Made by a program: the position numbers and the translations under genes. 64,000 nt of DNA. Source: an uncultured Rhodospirillales bacterium. Lineage in GTDB: Bacteria > Pseudomonadota > Alphaproteobacteria > Rhodospirillales > JABHCV01. A model generated the notes under the pieces. That model did no database searches, was not told where the DNA came from, and worked only from the letters and a program-made list of their open reading frames with translations. The stretch covers positions 62,001 to 126,000 of the forward strand of contig CALKND010000004.1 in NCBI GenBank assembly GCA_938092065.1. The letters run 5' to 3'. Positions 54,613 through 63,870 of the stretch are shown one piece after another (the stretch's first letter is position 1; the number at the start of each line of letters is the position of its first letter).

Positions 54613-56034
54613 TTATTTTGTTTGAGTCCAAAGAGCGACAGCATCCTGACCATTAGCAAATATTTCAGTCGTGATAAATCGTGATGCTTTAAAGTTGTGC
54701 GACCACTGCCTTGAGGTCATTGTCGCCTTGGCTTTCAGGTGGCCGAGAAAATCTTCAGGCTTTGGAAATTGGCTCCATACCGAAGGCAGAAACAGAGCAC
54801 GCTTACCCATGTCTTCAATAATCAACCCGTCAACTTTTTGGCGCAATTGTGAAATTAGGTCTTTTTCATCCCTTACATCCATGGGTATTAGAGGACTTAA
54901 AATAGAAATTGAAAGCTCCAAATCGGCCAGTTCCTCCGACCTTAAGGGCTCGAACCGATGATCGCAAAAGGCTGAGGCAAAAGCATTTTTAGCCACATCT
55001 TCGGCCAGAGGGCGCTGATGCTGAAACGAGCCAATACAACCGCGCAACTGGCCCTTCAGCCTCAGGGTTACAAAACTGGCACCAGGCGCGTCAAGAGCTT
55101 TTGGATATTTGGCCGGGTTGAATGCCAAAGGCAGTTCAGTAGTAAGGCCATGCTGGATACTCTGAGCTGCCAACTTCAGCAGGGTTTTACCATGTTCATT
55201 CATAAGGGCATGAGTTTTGGCTTCAAAATCAACCTGTTCGAAAAATGCCCAGGAACCGTAACCAACAACTTTAGCCTTGTTTCCGGTCGTATCACCTGAA
55301 TTGCATAATTCTAATGTTTTAACATGAAGGTTTCGCTGCTTGGCGAGTGCCAGAAAACCCTTAAGCGGGTGGCGTCCACATGCCTGATTGTCGTTGATAT
55401 TCTCGGGTGACATGGTCTCGATAGCGTGCGCGGTAACATCATCAAGGTCACGGGCTGAGTTGTAATCCATGAAATGGCTCAAGTCCGATGAGATTACTAT
55501 CAAGGTTTCTGACCCGCCCCAAAGGATATCAAGAATTTCAGCAATCTGAAATGGGGGGCAGTCTCCAACAACTACGGGCAACACCTTGAATTGGTCAAGC
55601 ACTACCTGAAGGAAGGGTAATTGAACTTCAAGTGAGTATTCTTCGGCGTGGCATTTATCGGACACTTGGACTTGAGGCAAGTCGATGATCTGCTGCGCCC
55701 CGTTATAGTCGATGGGAATTTCACCTAGTGGCGTTGCAAAGGCATTTGCACTGCTTAATGCCACACCCTTGAGAGAAACCTTGTGGCTCGGGCCAAGTAG
55801 GACCACACGCTTGATGGTTTTGGCGGCCGGCTTCAGCCTTGCATAGGCAAGGGCGGCGTTAGCACCTGAGTAAACGTAGCCAGCATGTGGTGCGATGATA
55901 GCCTTTGGTGCATGGTCGTTGCTAGGAATCCGAGCATTAGCATCTTCAAAAAAGTGCTTAATCATAGCGCTTAGCTTTCTTGGTTCGCTTGGATAAAAGG
56001 TCCCGGCAACTGCGGTTTGTCTTATTAAACTCAT
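54613..56034 (-). CDS. AmmeMemoRadiSam system protein B-A fusion
   Basis: Fused protein of 473 residues. Residues 1 to about 270 are a MEMO1-like domain (TAVAGTFYPSEPRKL, AIIAPHAGYVYSGANAA, VVLLGPSHKVSL, SSDLSHF), normally the separate protein B. Residues from about 285 are an AMMECR1-like domain (FVTLRLKGQLRGCIGSF, FEPLRSEEL), normally protein A. Both occur together with a radical SAM enzyme in many bacteria and archaea; the reaction is not established. The radical SAM partner starts 45 bases away on the opposite strand. Confidence 0.9.
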   Translation of the reverse strand: MSLIRQTAVAGTFYPSEPRKLSAMIKHFFEDANARIPSNDHAPKAIIAPHAGYVYSGANAALAYARLKPAAKTIKRVVLLGPSHKVSLKGVALSSANAFATPLGEIPIDYNGAQQIIDLPQVQVSDKCHAEEYSLEVQLPFLQVVLDQFKVLPVVVGDCPPFQIAEILDILWGGSETLIVISSDLSHFMDYNSARDLDDVTAHAIETMSPENINDNQACGRHPLKGFLALAKQRNLHVKTLELCNSGDTTGNKAKVVGYGSWAFFEQVDFEAKTHALMNEHGKTLLKLAAQSIQHGLTTELPLAFNPAKYPKALDAPGASFVTLRLKGQLRGCIGSFQHQRPLAEDVAKNAFASAFCDHRFEPLRSEELADLELSISILSPLIPMDVRDEKDLISQLRQKVDGLIIEDMGKRALFLPSVWSQFPKPEDFLGHLKAKATMTSRQWSHNFKASRFITTEIFANGQDAVALWTQTK

Positions 56035-56079
56035 AAAGATTAATTAATCCCACACTAGAGTGAAGTAAAGGGTGAAGCA

Positions 56080-57213
56080 TTGACGCTGCACACCATCGGG
56101 CTTATTTCATTGAGTATGGAACCAACTAACCCAGATAGTGTTTTTGCGGTGGCTCTCAACGGTCGCTATTGGCATACATTGAATGATGGCCGGGTGCAGT
56201 GTGATCTTTGCCCACGTTATTGCAAGCTTCACGATGGCCAGCGCGGTCTTTGCTTTGTTAGAGCACGTTTGGGTGGTGAGATTGTTTTAACTACATACGG
56301 GCGTTCTAGCGGCTTTTGCATTGATCCTATTGAGAAAAAACCCTTGAATCATTTTTTGCCCGGAACCCCAGTGCTCTCCTTCGGTACGGCAGGTTGTAAT
56401 CTTACATGCAAGTTCTGCCAAAACTGGGACATTTCAAAATCTCGTGAGTTTGACAAACTGCAAGAACTTGCTACGCCCAAAATGATTGCCCAAAGTGCAT
56501 TAATAGCTGGATGCAAGTCTGTCGCCTTCACTTACAATGACCCAATTATTTTTCTTGAGTATGCAGTCGATGTAGCAAAGGCCTGCCGTGACGTTGGGCT
56601 TAAAACAGTGGCGGTGACGGCGGGTTATATTTGTAGTGAACCGCGCCAAGAATTTTTTAAATATATAGATGCCGCTAATGTTGACCTTAAGGCTTTCACA
56701 GAGGATTTCTACAAGCGCCTGTGTTCAAGTGAACTGACCCCGGTATTGGAGACCCTAAAATACTTAAAACATGAGACAGATGTGTGGTTTGAAATTACTA
56801 CTCTACTTATACCAGGCGAGAACGATTCTGAAAGTGAGCTTGAGGAGATGACACAGTGGGTAGTTGAAAATCTTGGTACAGACGTGCCCATGCATTTTAC
56901 TGCCTTTCATCCCGAATGGAAAATGATGGATGCCCCAGCAACACCCCATTTGACACTTATTTTAGCCCGCAACATCGCCCTAAAAAATGGAGTGCGCTAT
57001 GCCTATACGGGTAATGTTCATGACTTCAAGGGGGAGAGCACTTACTGCCACAATTGTGATGAAATACTAATTGGTAGAAACTGGCATCAGCTTTCCACTT
57101 GGAGCTTAAGTGAGAATGGACATTGCCAAAAATGTGGTACTGCCGTTGCCGGTTTTTTTGACGGACCACCAGGCGTTTGGGGTGCAAAGCGCCAACGGGT
57201 AACCCTCAAATAA
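56080..57213 (+). CDS. AmmeMemoRadiSam radical SAM enzyme
   Basis: Radical SAM protein of up to 377 residues, in the pyruvate formate-lyase-activase-like group. Early cysteines CDLCPRYCKL and GQRGLCFVRA form an N-terminal cluster region. The SAM cluster motif is CNLTCKFCQNW, and a C-terminal zinc-ribbon-like part has CHNCDEI and CQKCGT. The listed start TTG 56080 has AGGGTGA upstream; ATG 56116 is an alternative. It is divergent from its A-B partner, consistent with shared control. Confidence 0.9.
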   Translation: MTLHTIGLISLSMEPTNPDSVFAVALNGRYWHTLNDGRVQCDLCPRYCKLHDGQRGLCFVRARLGGEIVLTTYGRSSGFCIDPIEKKPLNHFLPGTPVLSFGTAGCNLTCKFCQNWDISKSREFDKLQELATPKMIAQSALIAGCKSVAFTYNDPIIFLEYAVDVAKACRDVGLKTVAVTAGYICSEPRQEFFKYIDAANVDLKAFTEDFYKRLCSSELTPVLETLKYLKHETDVWFEITTLLIPGENDSESELEEMTQWVVENLGTDVPMHFTAFHPEWKMMDAPATPHLTLILARNIALKNGVRYAYTGNVHDFKGESTYCHNCDEILIGRNWHQLSTWSLSENGHCQKCGTAVAGFFDGPPGVWGAKRQRVTLK

Positions 57214-57273
57214 TGACAGCTCTTAAAGATGCTGTTAAACCAAACTTCTAATTACCTATTGGCGATAATTAAA

Positions 57274-58239
57274 ATGAGAAAAAATAATATCATCCTGGCC
57301 CTGAAGTTTCTGGTTTCAGGTGCTCTGATCTGGTTTTTGATCGATGGTGTTGATCTTGGGGCGGCGAGCGTTCGCATATTGGATGCGGATTTGCAAATTC
57401 TAGCTTTGGTTATGGGTTTGGCTGTTCTTCAAGTGGGAATTTGTGTGGTGCGTTGGCGCGCTGTGCTTGGGGCCATTGATGGTGTTCTGTCCGTTTCTAA
57501 CTGCTTCATGCTTTATTTTATTGGTATTTTCTTTAACCAGGCCCTCCCGTCAGCTGTTGGTGGCGATGCTGTGCGTATTTATCGTGCTTATAAAGAAGGA
57601 TTGTCACTGCACTGTTCTATTAATGGTGTAATGCTCGAGCGGGTGGCGACAGTTCTAGGTCTGATTATCTTGGTGGTTCTTGCCACGCCATTTTTTGTCA
57701 ATCGCGTTGAGTCAGAAGATGCAGCATGGATAATACCCACGCTAAGTGTGCTTTGTGTCTCCGGCGTAGCCAGTGTGATCGTACTAATGTATTTGGATAG
57801 ATTACCCTCAAAATACTCTCATTGGAGTTTTGTGCATGGACTAGCACTTCTGGCGTCAGATACTCGACGGGTTTTTCTATCTCCTGTAAATGCATTCAAG
57901 GCCCTCAGCTGGTCGCTTATGGGGCACGTTAACATCGCTCTAATGGTTTTTTTGCTGGGGGGTTCTATTGGGCTGGAAATTACATGGCTTGACTGCATGG
58001 TGCTAATGCCTCCGGTGCTGCTGGTGATGACTTTGCCTATATCAATCGCCGGATGGGGTGTGCGTGAACAAGCTATGGTTGCTGCCTTTGCTCTTGTTAA
58101 CGTTCCTGGCGAAGGTGCCTTGGCCCTGTCTATTATGTTCGGCTTGATCGGGCTTGTAACTGGCTTGCCCGGCGGTATTGCCTGGTTAATTAGCTCAGAT
58201 AAAAAGATTTTAAAAATTAATGAAATTTCGGATCATTGA
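57274..58239 (+). CDS. Flippase-like LPG synthase TM-region protein
   Basis: Inner-membrane protein of about 321 residues and eight or more helices, from the UPF0104/AglD family shared with the flippase half of lysylphosphatidylglycerol synthase. It shows FLIDGVDLG near the N terminus, YFIGIFFNQALPSAVGGDAVRIYR, cut here at AVGGDAVR, and PISIAGWGVREQAMV. The substrate is unknown. ATG 57274 (MRKNN) is placed before the first helix; the frame is open 15 codons further. Confidence 0.82.
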   Translation: MRKNNIILALKFLVSGALIWFLIDGVDLGAASVRILDADLQILALVMGLAVLQVGICVVRWRAVLGAIDGVLSVSNCFMLYFIGIFFNQALPSAVGGDAVRIYRAYKEGLSLHCSINGVMLERVATVLGLIILVVLATPFFVNRVESEDAAWIIPTLSVLCVSGVASVIVLMYLDRLPSKYSHWSFVHGLALLASDTRRVFLSPVNAFKALSWSLMGHVNIALMVFLLGGSIGLEITWLDCMVLMPPVLLVMTLPISIAGWGVREQAMVAAFALVNVPGEGALALSIMFGLIGLVTGLPGGIAWLISSDKKILKINEISDH

Positions 58240-58310
58240 TAACTAAATACTTTATTTTGTTACCGTCCTTGTTACATTCATAGGCTAGGTCAATTTGAAG
58301 GGATAAAATA

Positions 58311-58667
58311 GTGAGTAATCTACAACTGACAGTTCATGAGTTTTTGACAATCATGGGCACCCTTGACGAACATTTGGAAGAAGCTGGATTTGAGGGCGAG
58401 TCCGCAATTTATGATTCATGGTATCAGCAATGGCGCGATGTGGAAGCCAAGGTTGAAAAGTTGTCCATGATGGATCGTGCAGACATGCTGTTTGATGGAA
58501 AAGTGACGATCAATGACATATCAGCTGAACATCTTATAGAAGTCAGGGCCAGCATTAACGAGCAAATCTCCATACATAAAAAAATGATCAAAGAAAACGA
58601 TGTGGATGCCGACCCAGATGATCTGGAAATTTGGGAAAACCGCCTCGCCTCCATCAAAGATTTATAA
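58311..58667 (+). CDS. Conserved hypothetical protein
   Basis: Acidic soluble protein of 118 residues, predicted mostly helical, with a start at GTG 58311 preceded by GAAGGGA. It reads MSNLQLTVHEFLTIMGTL and ends with WENRLASIKDL. There is no signal peptide or known motif; I do not recognise the family. It lies 70 bases after the flippase-like gene and 23 bases before the pepA ATG, so it may share the pepA transcript. Confidence 0.6.
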   Translation: MSNLQLTVHEFLTIMGTLDEHLEEAGFEGESAIYDSWYQQWRDVEAKVEKLSMMDRADMLFDGKVTINDISAEHLIEVRASINEQISIHKKMIKENDVDADPDDLEIWENRLASIKDL

Positions 58668-58690
58668 ATAAAGATAAGGACATAAGTTCT

Positions 58691-60193
58691 ATGAAAATTA
58701 CATTTGCTAACCCCGAGATGCCCAAGAAGGGTGTTGTTGTCGTTGGTGTTCTTGATGGACGTAAACTTGGCGGCAGCGCTAAGGCCCTAAATGAGGTAAT
58801 GAGTGGGGGCTTGGTGCGTGCCATGAAGGCGAGCCGCTTCAAAGGTTCAAATGGGCAAAGCCTAGCACTGTTGGCGCCGGGAGGGACAAGGCTTGACCGA
58901 ATCCTGCTTGTTGGCTTAGGTAAACCAGCGTCTCTTGATGCAAGTGCACTCCAGCACTTGGGCGGGGAGCTTTATGGGGCACTTTCTACAAAGGGACATG
59001 CTACAGTTCAGGTGCTTATTGACCCTATTGAGAATTGTAAGATGCAGCCCGATGAAATGGCTGCAGAAATTGCCTTTGGTGCCCGGCTACGTTCCTACCG
59101 CTTTGATAAGTATCGGACTAGGGAAAAAGTGGAGGCTAAGCCGAGTCTGAAAAATTTAAAAATTATCTGCAAGGGTTCAGCGAGGGCGCGTAGCGCCTTT
59201 AGTCCTAAAAATAAGGTCGCTGATGGTGTCTTCCTCACTCGTGATTTGGTCTCTGAACCAGCTAATGTACTCTACCCGGAAACACTTGCTAAGCAGGCCC
59301 AGTCTTTGACCAAACTTGGCGTAAAGGTTGAAGTCTTAGGTGAGGCGCAAATGCATAAGCTTGGCATGGGTGCTCTTTTGGGTGTTGGTCAAGGCAGCGT
59401 GCGCGAATCCAAGATGGTCATCATGCAATGGAACGGCAAAAAAGGTAAGGGCAAGAGTGAATCTCCGGTCGCCTTTGTCGGCAAGGGTGTGACCTTCGAT
59501 ACAGGTGGCATCTCCATTAAACCCTCCGGCGGAATGGAAGATATGAAATGGGATATGGGTGGTTCTGGCGTGGTTATAGGCCTGATGAGGGCTTTGGCTG
59601 GACGTAAGGCCAATGCCAATGTGGTTGGTGTTGTTGGCCTTGTAGAAAACATGCCGTCAGGTTCGGCCCAACGCCCAGGTGACATTGTCACCTCCATGTC
59701 TGGGCAAACCATCGAGGTGCTTAACACTGATGCAGAGGGTCGCCTCGTGCTAGCTGATGCACTTTGGTATACAAAGGGTCGCTTTAAGCCTAAATTCATG
59801 GTTGATCTTGCTACCCTTACCGGAGCCATCATAATTAGCCTAGGTAATGAGAAGGCTGGGCTGTTCTCCAATGATGACAAACTGTCAGAACAACTGAGAG
59901 AAGCCGGTGAGGCTGTTGGTGAAAGTGTCTGGCGTATGCCCATGGGAGACAGCTACGATAAAATGATTGATTGTGACGCTGCTGATATGAAAAATATTTC
60001 TGGAGGTCGGGGTGCTGGTTCAATCACTGCGGCACAATTCCTCAAGCGCTTTGTTGATAAGACACCTTGGGCGCATCTGGACATCGCTGGGGTGACTTGG
60101 TCAAACAAGACGACGTCAATCGTACCCAAGGGTGGCACGGCTTTTGGAGTTCGCTTGCTCGATCGCCTCGTTGCGGATAACTACGAGAAATAA
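58691..60193 (+). CDS. pepA: Leucyl aminopeptidase
   Basis: Two-metal M17 aminopeptidase of about 500 residues. The active site is spread over VGKGVTFDTGGISIKPSGGM, cut here at GGISIKPS, with WDMGGSGVVIGLMRAL, and NTDAEGRLVLADAL. The N-terminal domain ends near residue 180. ATG 58691 (MKITFANPEM) fits the family; 20 earlier codons overlap the hypothetical gene. The pepA-holC order is conserved widely. Confidence 0.94.
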   Translation: MKITFANPEMPKKGVVVVGVLDGRKLGGSAKALNEVMSGGLVRAMKASRFKGSNGQSLALLAPGGTRLDRILLVGLGKPASLDASALQHLGGELYGALSTKGHATVQVLIDPIENCKMQPDEMAAEIAFGARLRSYRFDKYRTREKVEAKPSLKNLKIICKGSARARSAFSPKNKVADGVFLTRDLVSEPANVLYPETLAKQAQSLTKLGVKVEVLGEAQMHKLGMGALLGVGQGSVRESKMVIMQWNGKKGKGKSESPVAFVGKGVTFDTGGISIKPSGGMEDMKWDMGGSGVVIGLMRALAGRKANANVVGVVGLVENMPSGSAQRPGDIVTSMSGQTIEVLNTDAEGRLVLADALWYTKGRFKPKFMVDLATLTGAIIISLGNEKAGLFSNDDKLSEQLREAGEAVGESVWRMPMGDSYDKMIDCDAADMKNISGGRGAGSITAAQFLKRFVDKTPWAHLDIAGVTWSNKTTSIVPKGGTAFGVRLLDRLVADNYEK

Positions 60194-60208
60194 GATTTGC
60201 AATGACTT

Positions 60209-60664
60209 ATGACTGATATATCTTTTTATCATTTGCAAAAGTTTCGTTTTGAGGAAGCCTTGCCCCTGCTATTGGAAAAGACACTGGAAATAGGCAAACG
60301 CGCATTAGTTAAGGTCGGCTCCAGTGCCCTTGCTGAACAGTTAAGCTCTCACCTGTGGAGCTATCACCAGGGCGCATGGTTACCTCATGGCACCACCACG
60401 GACGGTCGAGGTGAGCATCAACCAATATGGCTGACATCCCTTGATGAAAATCCTAATGGGGCGACATTTTTGTTTCTTGGTGGCGGTGCTTGCAGTACTG
60501 ATATTGGAGCCTTTGAGCGTTGTTTTGAGATGTTTGATGGTAATAATCCAGCCCAGCTAGCTAGAGCGAGGGAAGGCTGGCAATCCTACAAAAATGCCGG
60601 TCATACTCTCAAGTATTTGAAACAAACTGATCGTGGTGGATGGGTGGAAAAGGCCACAGGCTAA
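60209..60664 (+). CDS. holC: DNA polymerase III chi subunit
   Basis: Clamp-loader accessory protein of 151 residues that links the holoenzyme to single-strand binding protein. It starts MTDISFYHL and shows LPLLLEKTLEIGKRALVKV, LSSHLWSYHQGAWLPHGT (the HolC hallmark), and ILLF-type FLFLGGG. It is 15 bases after the pepA stop, the usual arrangement. Confidence 0.92.
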   Translation: MTDISFYHLQKFRFEEALPLLLEKTLEIGKRALVKVGSSALAEQLSSHLWSYHQGAWLPHGTTTDGRGEHQPIWLTSLDENPNGATFLFLGGGACSTDIGAFERCFEMFDGNNPAQLARAREGWQSYKNAGHTLKYLKQTDRGGWVEKATG

Positions 60665-60711
60665 ATTTCTTTTACTAGTAAAAATGTGTGTTTTTCCATT
60701 TGGTGATATTT

Positions 60712-62604
60712 TTACGAATGGTCTGTTTTAAAGTTTTCTATTTCTGCCTGAGCCTTTAGCCAAGCATCTTCAGCTTCGGCAAGGTTGAATTTAACATCGC
60801 CTACTTTAAGTTGGAGTTCTTTGAGAGCCTGCGTTGGTCCTTCGTAGACTTCTGGCAGAGCAAGGCGAGCTTCAAGGTCTGCTTTTTTTTGTTCAAGTTT
60901 TTCAACAAGCTTTTCTGCCTCTTGTGCAACTTTGCGAATGTTGGCAGTTTTGGCTCTGGTTGCAGCCCTCTCTTGTCGTGCCTGTTTGCGGCTCTTTGGG
61001 GTTTTTTCTGTTAATGAGCGCTGTGATCTTGCATTTGAGCGTTGCTTGTCTAATAACAGGGTGCGGTATTCATCGAGGTCACCTTCCCAAGTCTCGCAAC
61101 TGCCACCATCGACTAGCCAGAGACGGTCGCAGACCATCTCTATCAAGTGGGGGTCGTGGCTGACGAGGATTACTGCGCCTCTAAAATCATTAAGGGCGTG
61201 AACCAATGACTCGCGTGAATCCACATCGAGATGGTTGGTGGGCTCATCAAGTAGCAAGACATGGGGCTTATCAAGGCACATTAAAGCGAACAGTAGCCTA
61301 GCTTTTTCGCCGCCAGACAAATCAGCGACCAGTGTATCAGCCTTGTCACTGCCAAACCCAAAATGACCGAGATGCCCCCGGATTTTGGATTCAGGCTGAT
61401 CTAAAAGTCTTCTTGCCATTATTTCATAGGCCGTGGAGGAGACACTTAATTCATCAGTCTGGTGCTGAGCGAAGTAGCCAATGCGTAGCTTTGATGATTT
61501 GCGAAGCTTTCCCGTCATTGGTTTTAGGCGCTCTGAGAGTAGCTTAATCAAGGTGGATTTGCCATTCCCATTAGCCCCGATAAGGCCAATACGGTCATCC
61601 ATATCAATACGCAGATCAAGTCCGCTTAGTATGGGATTTCCTTCTTCATACCCAACCTCAGTCTCCTCCATTGAAATCACAGGTGGTGGAAGAGCCTCGG
61701 GGTTTGGAAAGTCAAAAGCTACGGTGCGTTCTTCCATCATTGATGCAATGGGCTGCATGCGCGCGAGCATCTTTAGGCGGCTTTGGGCTTGTTTTGCTTT
61801 GTTTGCCTGAGCCCGAAAACGATCCACGAAGGACTGGATATGACGTTGTGCGGCAATTTGCTTGGTGCGCATTTTGGCTTCATTGGCAAGACGTTCGGCC
61901 CTAGTTTTTTCAAAACGGTCATAGCCGCCCGTATAGCGAATCAGCTTAGCTTCCTGCAGGTGAATGATCTGATCAACTGAGGTATTTAAAAGTGTGCGAT
62001 CATGGCTGATGACTAGCAATGTGCCGCGCCAATTGGCCAAATAGTTCTCGAGCCACAGGGTTGCTTCAAGGTCAAGATGGTTGGTTGGTTCATCTAACAA
62101 TAACAGATCCGGTTTAGAAAAAAGTACCGCGGCCAGTGCGACACGCATGCGCCAGCCACCAGAAAAGCCTGAGCATGACCTGGCTTGTGCTTCCTCGCTA
62201 AACCCTAAGCCTGAGAGGATCGCCCCTGCCCGGGCGGGGGCACTGTGGGCGTCAATATCAGCCAAGCGTGTGTGAATATTGGAGATGCGTTCTGGACTGG
62301 TGGCAGTCTCTGCTTCGTCCAGCAACTGGGCTCGTTCTTTGTCAGCAGCTAGTACAGCATTAACAAGAGATATAGCTCCGCTTGGGGCTTCCTGAGCGAC
62401 AGTGCCAATACGTGCCAGCTTACGAATATTGACGGAGCCTCCGTCAGCATGCACTTCACCCATAATTATTTTGAACAGCGTTGTTTTGCCAGTGCCGTTA
62501 CGACCAACCAGTCCAGCCTTGTGCCCGGCAGGCAGCGCAATTGAGGCTTGATTAAACAGGATCCGTCCACCAATACGGTAGGTAAGTTCATTAATGTGCA
62601 GCAT
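60712..62604 (-). CDS. ABC-F family ATPase
   Basis: Soluble protein of about 630 residues with two ABC ATPase domains and no membrane segment. Walker A motifs are GRNGTGKTTL (about 31-40) and GANGNGKSTL; signature motifs are CSGFSGGWRM and LSGGEKARLL; both Walker B regions end LLLDEPTNHLD. The linker between the domains is basic and helical, and the C-terminal tail is a coiled coil (KLEQKKADLEARL). ABC-F proteins act on ribosomes; this one is closest to the Uup/YheS type. ATG 62604 (MLHINEL) matches family starts. Confidence 0.92.
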   Translation of the reverse strand: MLHINELTYRIGGRILFNQASIALPAGHKAGLVGRNGTGKTTLFKIIMGEVHADGGSVNIRKLARIGTVAQEAPSGAISLVNAVLAADKERAQLLDEAETATSPERISNIHTRLADIDAHSAPARAGAILSGLGFSEEAQARSCSGFSGGWRMRVALAAVLFSKPDLLLLDEPTNHLDLEATLWLENYLANWRGTLLVISHDRTLLNTSVDQIIHLQEAKLIRYTGGYDRFEKTRAERLANEAKMRTKQIAAQRHIQSFVDRFRAQANKAKQAQSRLKMLARMQPIASMMEERTVAFDFPNPEALPPPVISMEETEVGYEEGNPILSGLDLRIDMDDRIGLIGANGNGKSTLIKLLSERLKPMTGKLRKSSKLRIGYFAQHQTDELSVSSTAYEIMARRLLDQPESKIRGHLGHFGFGSDKADTLVADLSGGEKARLLFALMCLDKPHVLLLDEPTNHLDVDSRESLVHALNDFRGAVILVSHDPHLIEMVCDRLWLVDGGSCETWEGDLDEYRTLLLDKQRSNARSQRSLTEKTPKSRKQARQERAATRAKTANIRKVAQEAEKLVEKLEQKKADLEARLALPEVYEGPTQALKELQLKVGDVKFNLAEAEDAWLKAQAEIENFKTDHS

Positions 62605-62758
62605 GTGCATTCTGTTAGCACGGTGCAAAGCTCAAGGAAACCGGCTTTAAAAAATGAATAGATGTTTGTGTGCAGGCTATTGCTATCCTTGTGAGATGGG
62701 TTTATATGGCGCAGCCTCATTATTAAATTTTTATAACTCTTGGAAAGGTCTTGGTAAA

Positions 62759-63181
62759 ATGGCTATAGAACGCACCCTGTCCATCATTAAACCGGACGCT
62801 ACGGAACGTAATCTTACTGGTAAGATAAACGCCATGTTTGAAGAAACTGGTTTAAGGATAATTGCTCAACGCCGTATTCGTTTGTCGCGAGAGCAGGCTG
62901 AATCTTTTTATGAGGTTCATAATGAGCGTTCATTTTTTAACGAATTGGTGGATTATATGATTTCTGGCCCCATTGTGGCCCAAGTTCTGGAAGGAAGCGA
63001 CGCAGTTGCTGCCCATCGTAAGATTATGGGGGCTACTAATCCAGCTCAGGCAGACGTTGGTACAGTGCGAAAGGAATTTGCACTCAACGTTCAAGAAAAC
63101 TCAGTACATGGCTCAGATAGTGCTGAAAATGCTGCCAAAGAGATAAGCTTCTTCTTCTCTGACGCAGATATCGTAGGATAA
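62759..63181 (+). CDS. ndk: Nucleoside diphosphate kinase
   Basis: Transfers phosphate between nucleoside tri- and diphosphates. The 140-residue protein starts [18 protein letters not shown] and carries [16 protein letters not shown] with the phosphorylated histidine. ATG 62759 is chosen because the family begins at this point; 35 codons upstream are open but unlike the family. Confidence 0.97.
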   Translation: MAIERTLSIIKPDATERNLTGKINAMFEETGLRIIAQRRIRLSREQAESFYEVHNERSFFNELVDYMISGPIVAQVLEGSDAVAAHRKIMGATNPAQADVGTVRKEFALNVQENSVHGSDSAENAAKEISFFFSDADIVG

Positions 63182-63219
63182 ATAGTTTCAGTATAAAAAT
63201 TTGGAAAGCCCACAGGTTT

Positions 63220-63870
63220 TTATACCTCAGGATTAATTAGTATGCTGTCAGGATGAGTTGCCCCATCTATTAAAACCCGCTCATTTTTGATAGTTGTGCG
63301 GCCTTGGGCGATCAATTTGATGGCTAGAGGGTAGATTCTGTGTTCCTGTATGAGAATGCGTTCTGTTAGGGTGTAAGCATTATCATTGTTCAGCACTGGA
63401 ACAACTGCTTGCAAGATAATAGGACCCGTGTCCATATCTCGGCGCACGTAGTGGACAGTGCAGCCAGAAAATCGCACCCCAGCATCTATTGCTCTCTGTT
63501 GTACGTCCAGACCCCTAAATGAGGGTAGCAAGGACGGGTGAATATTAACTATACGGTCATGCCAATGGTCTACAAAGTTGTCACTAAGGATACGCATGTA
63601 TCCAGCAAGGCAGATTAGATCCACATTAAAAGACTTTATCGCCTCAATCATTGAGATATCAAAACTGTTAGGACTATTGAAATCCTTAATGTTGATGACA
63701 TAGGTCTGGATACCTGCTGCCTTGGCTCGCTCAAGTCCCTGAATACCGGCTTTGTTGGAAATCACCAAGGCTATTTGGGCTGGGTAGCCATCATCTGCAC
63801 AGGCCTCTATCAAGGATTGTAAGTTCGATCCTCGCCCAGAAATAAAAACACAAAGCTTTAATTTGGCCAT
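63220..63870 (-). CDS. purN: Phosphoribosylglycinamide formyltransferase
   Basis: Purine synthesis enzyme that transfers a formyl group from 10-formyltetrahydrofolate, 216 residues. It shows VFISGRGSNLQSLIEA, IVNIHPSLLPSFRG with the catalytic Asn-His pair, and GCTVHYVRRDMDTGPII with the essential Asp. ATG 63870 overlaps the 3' end of purM by 13 bases, so the two are co-translated. Confidence 0.95.
   Translation of the reverse strand: MAKLKLCVFISGRGSNLQSLIEACADDGYPAQIALVISNKAGIQGLERAKAAGIQTYVINIKDFNSPNSFDISMIEAIKSFNVDLICLAGYMRILSDNFVDHWHDRIVNIHPSLLPSFRGLDVQQRAIDAGVRFSGCTVHYVRRDMDTGPIILQAVVPVLNNDNAYTLTERILIQEHRIYPLAIKLIAQGRTTIKNERVLIDGATHPDSILINPEV

Noticed and set aside
60670-60683. Perfect palindrome TTTTACTAGTAAAA between holC and the ABC-F gene
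   Set aside because: It is short, AT-rich and lies between convergent stops; no GC-rich stem or loop typical of a terminator, and no second copy seen.
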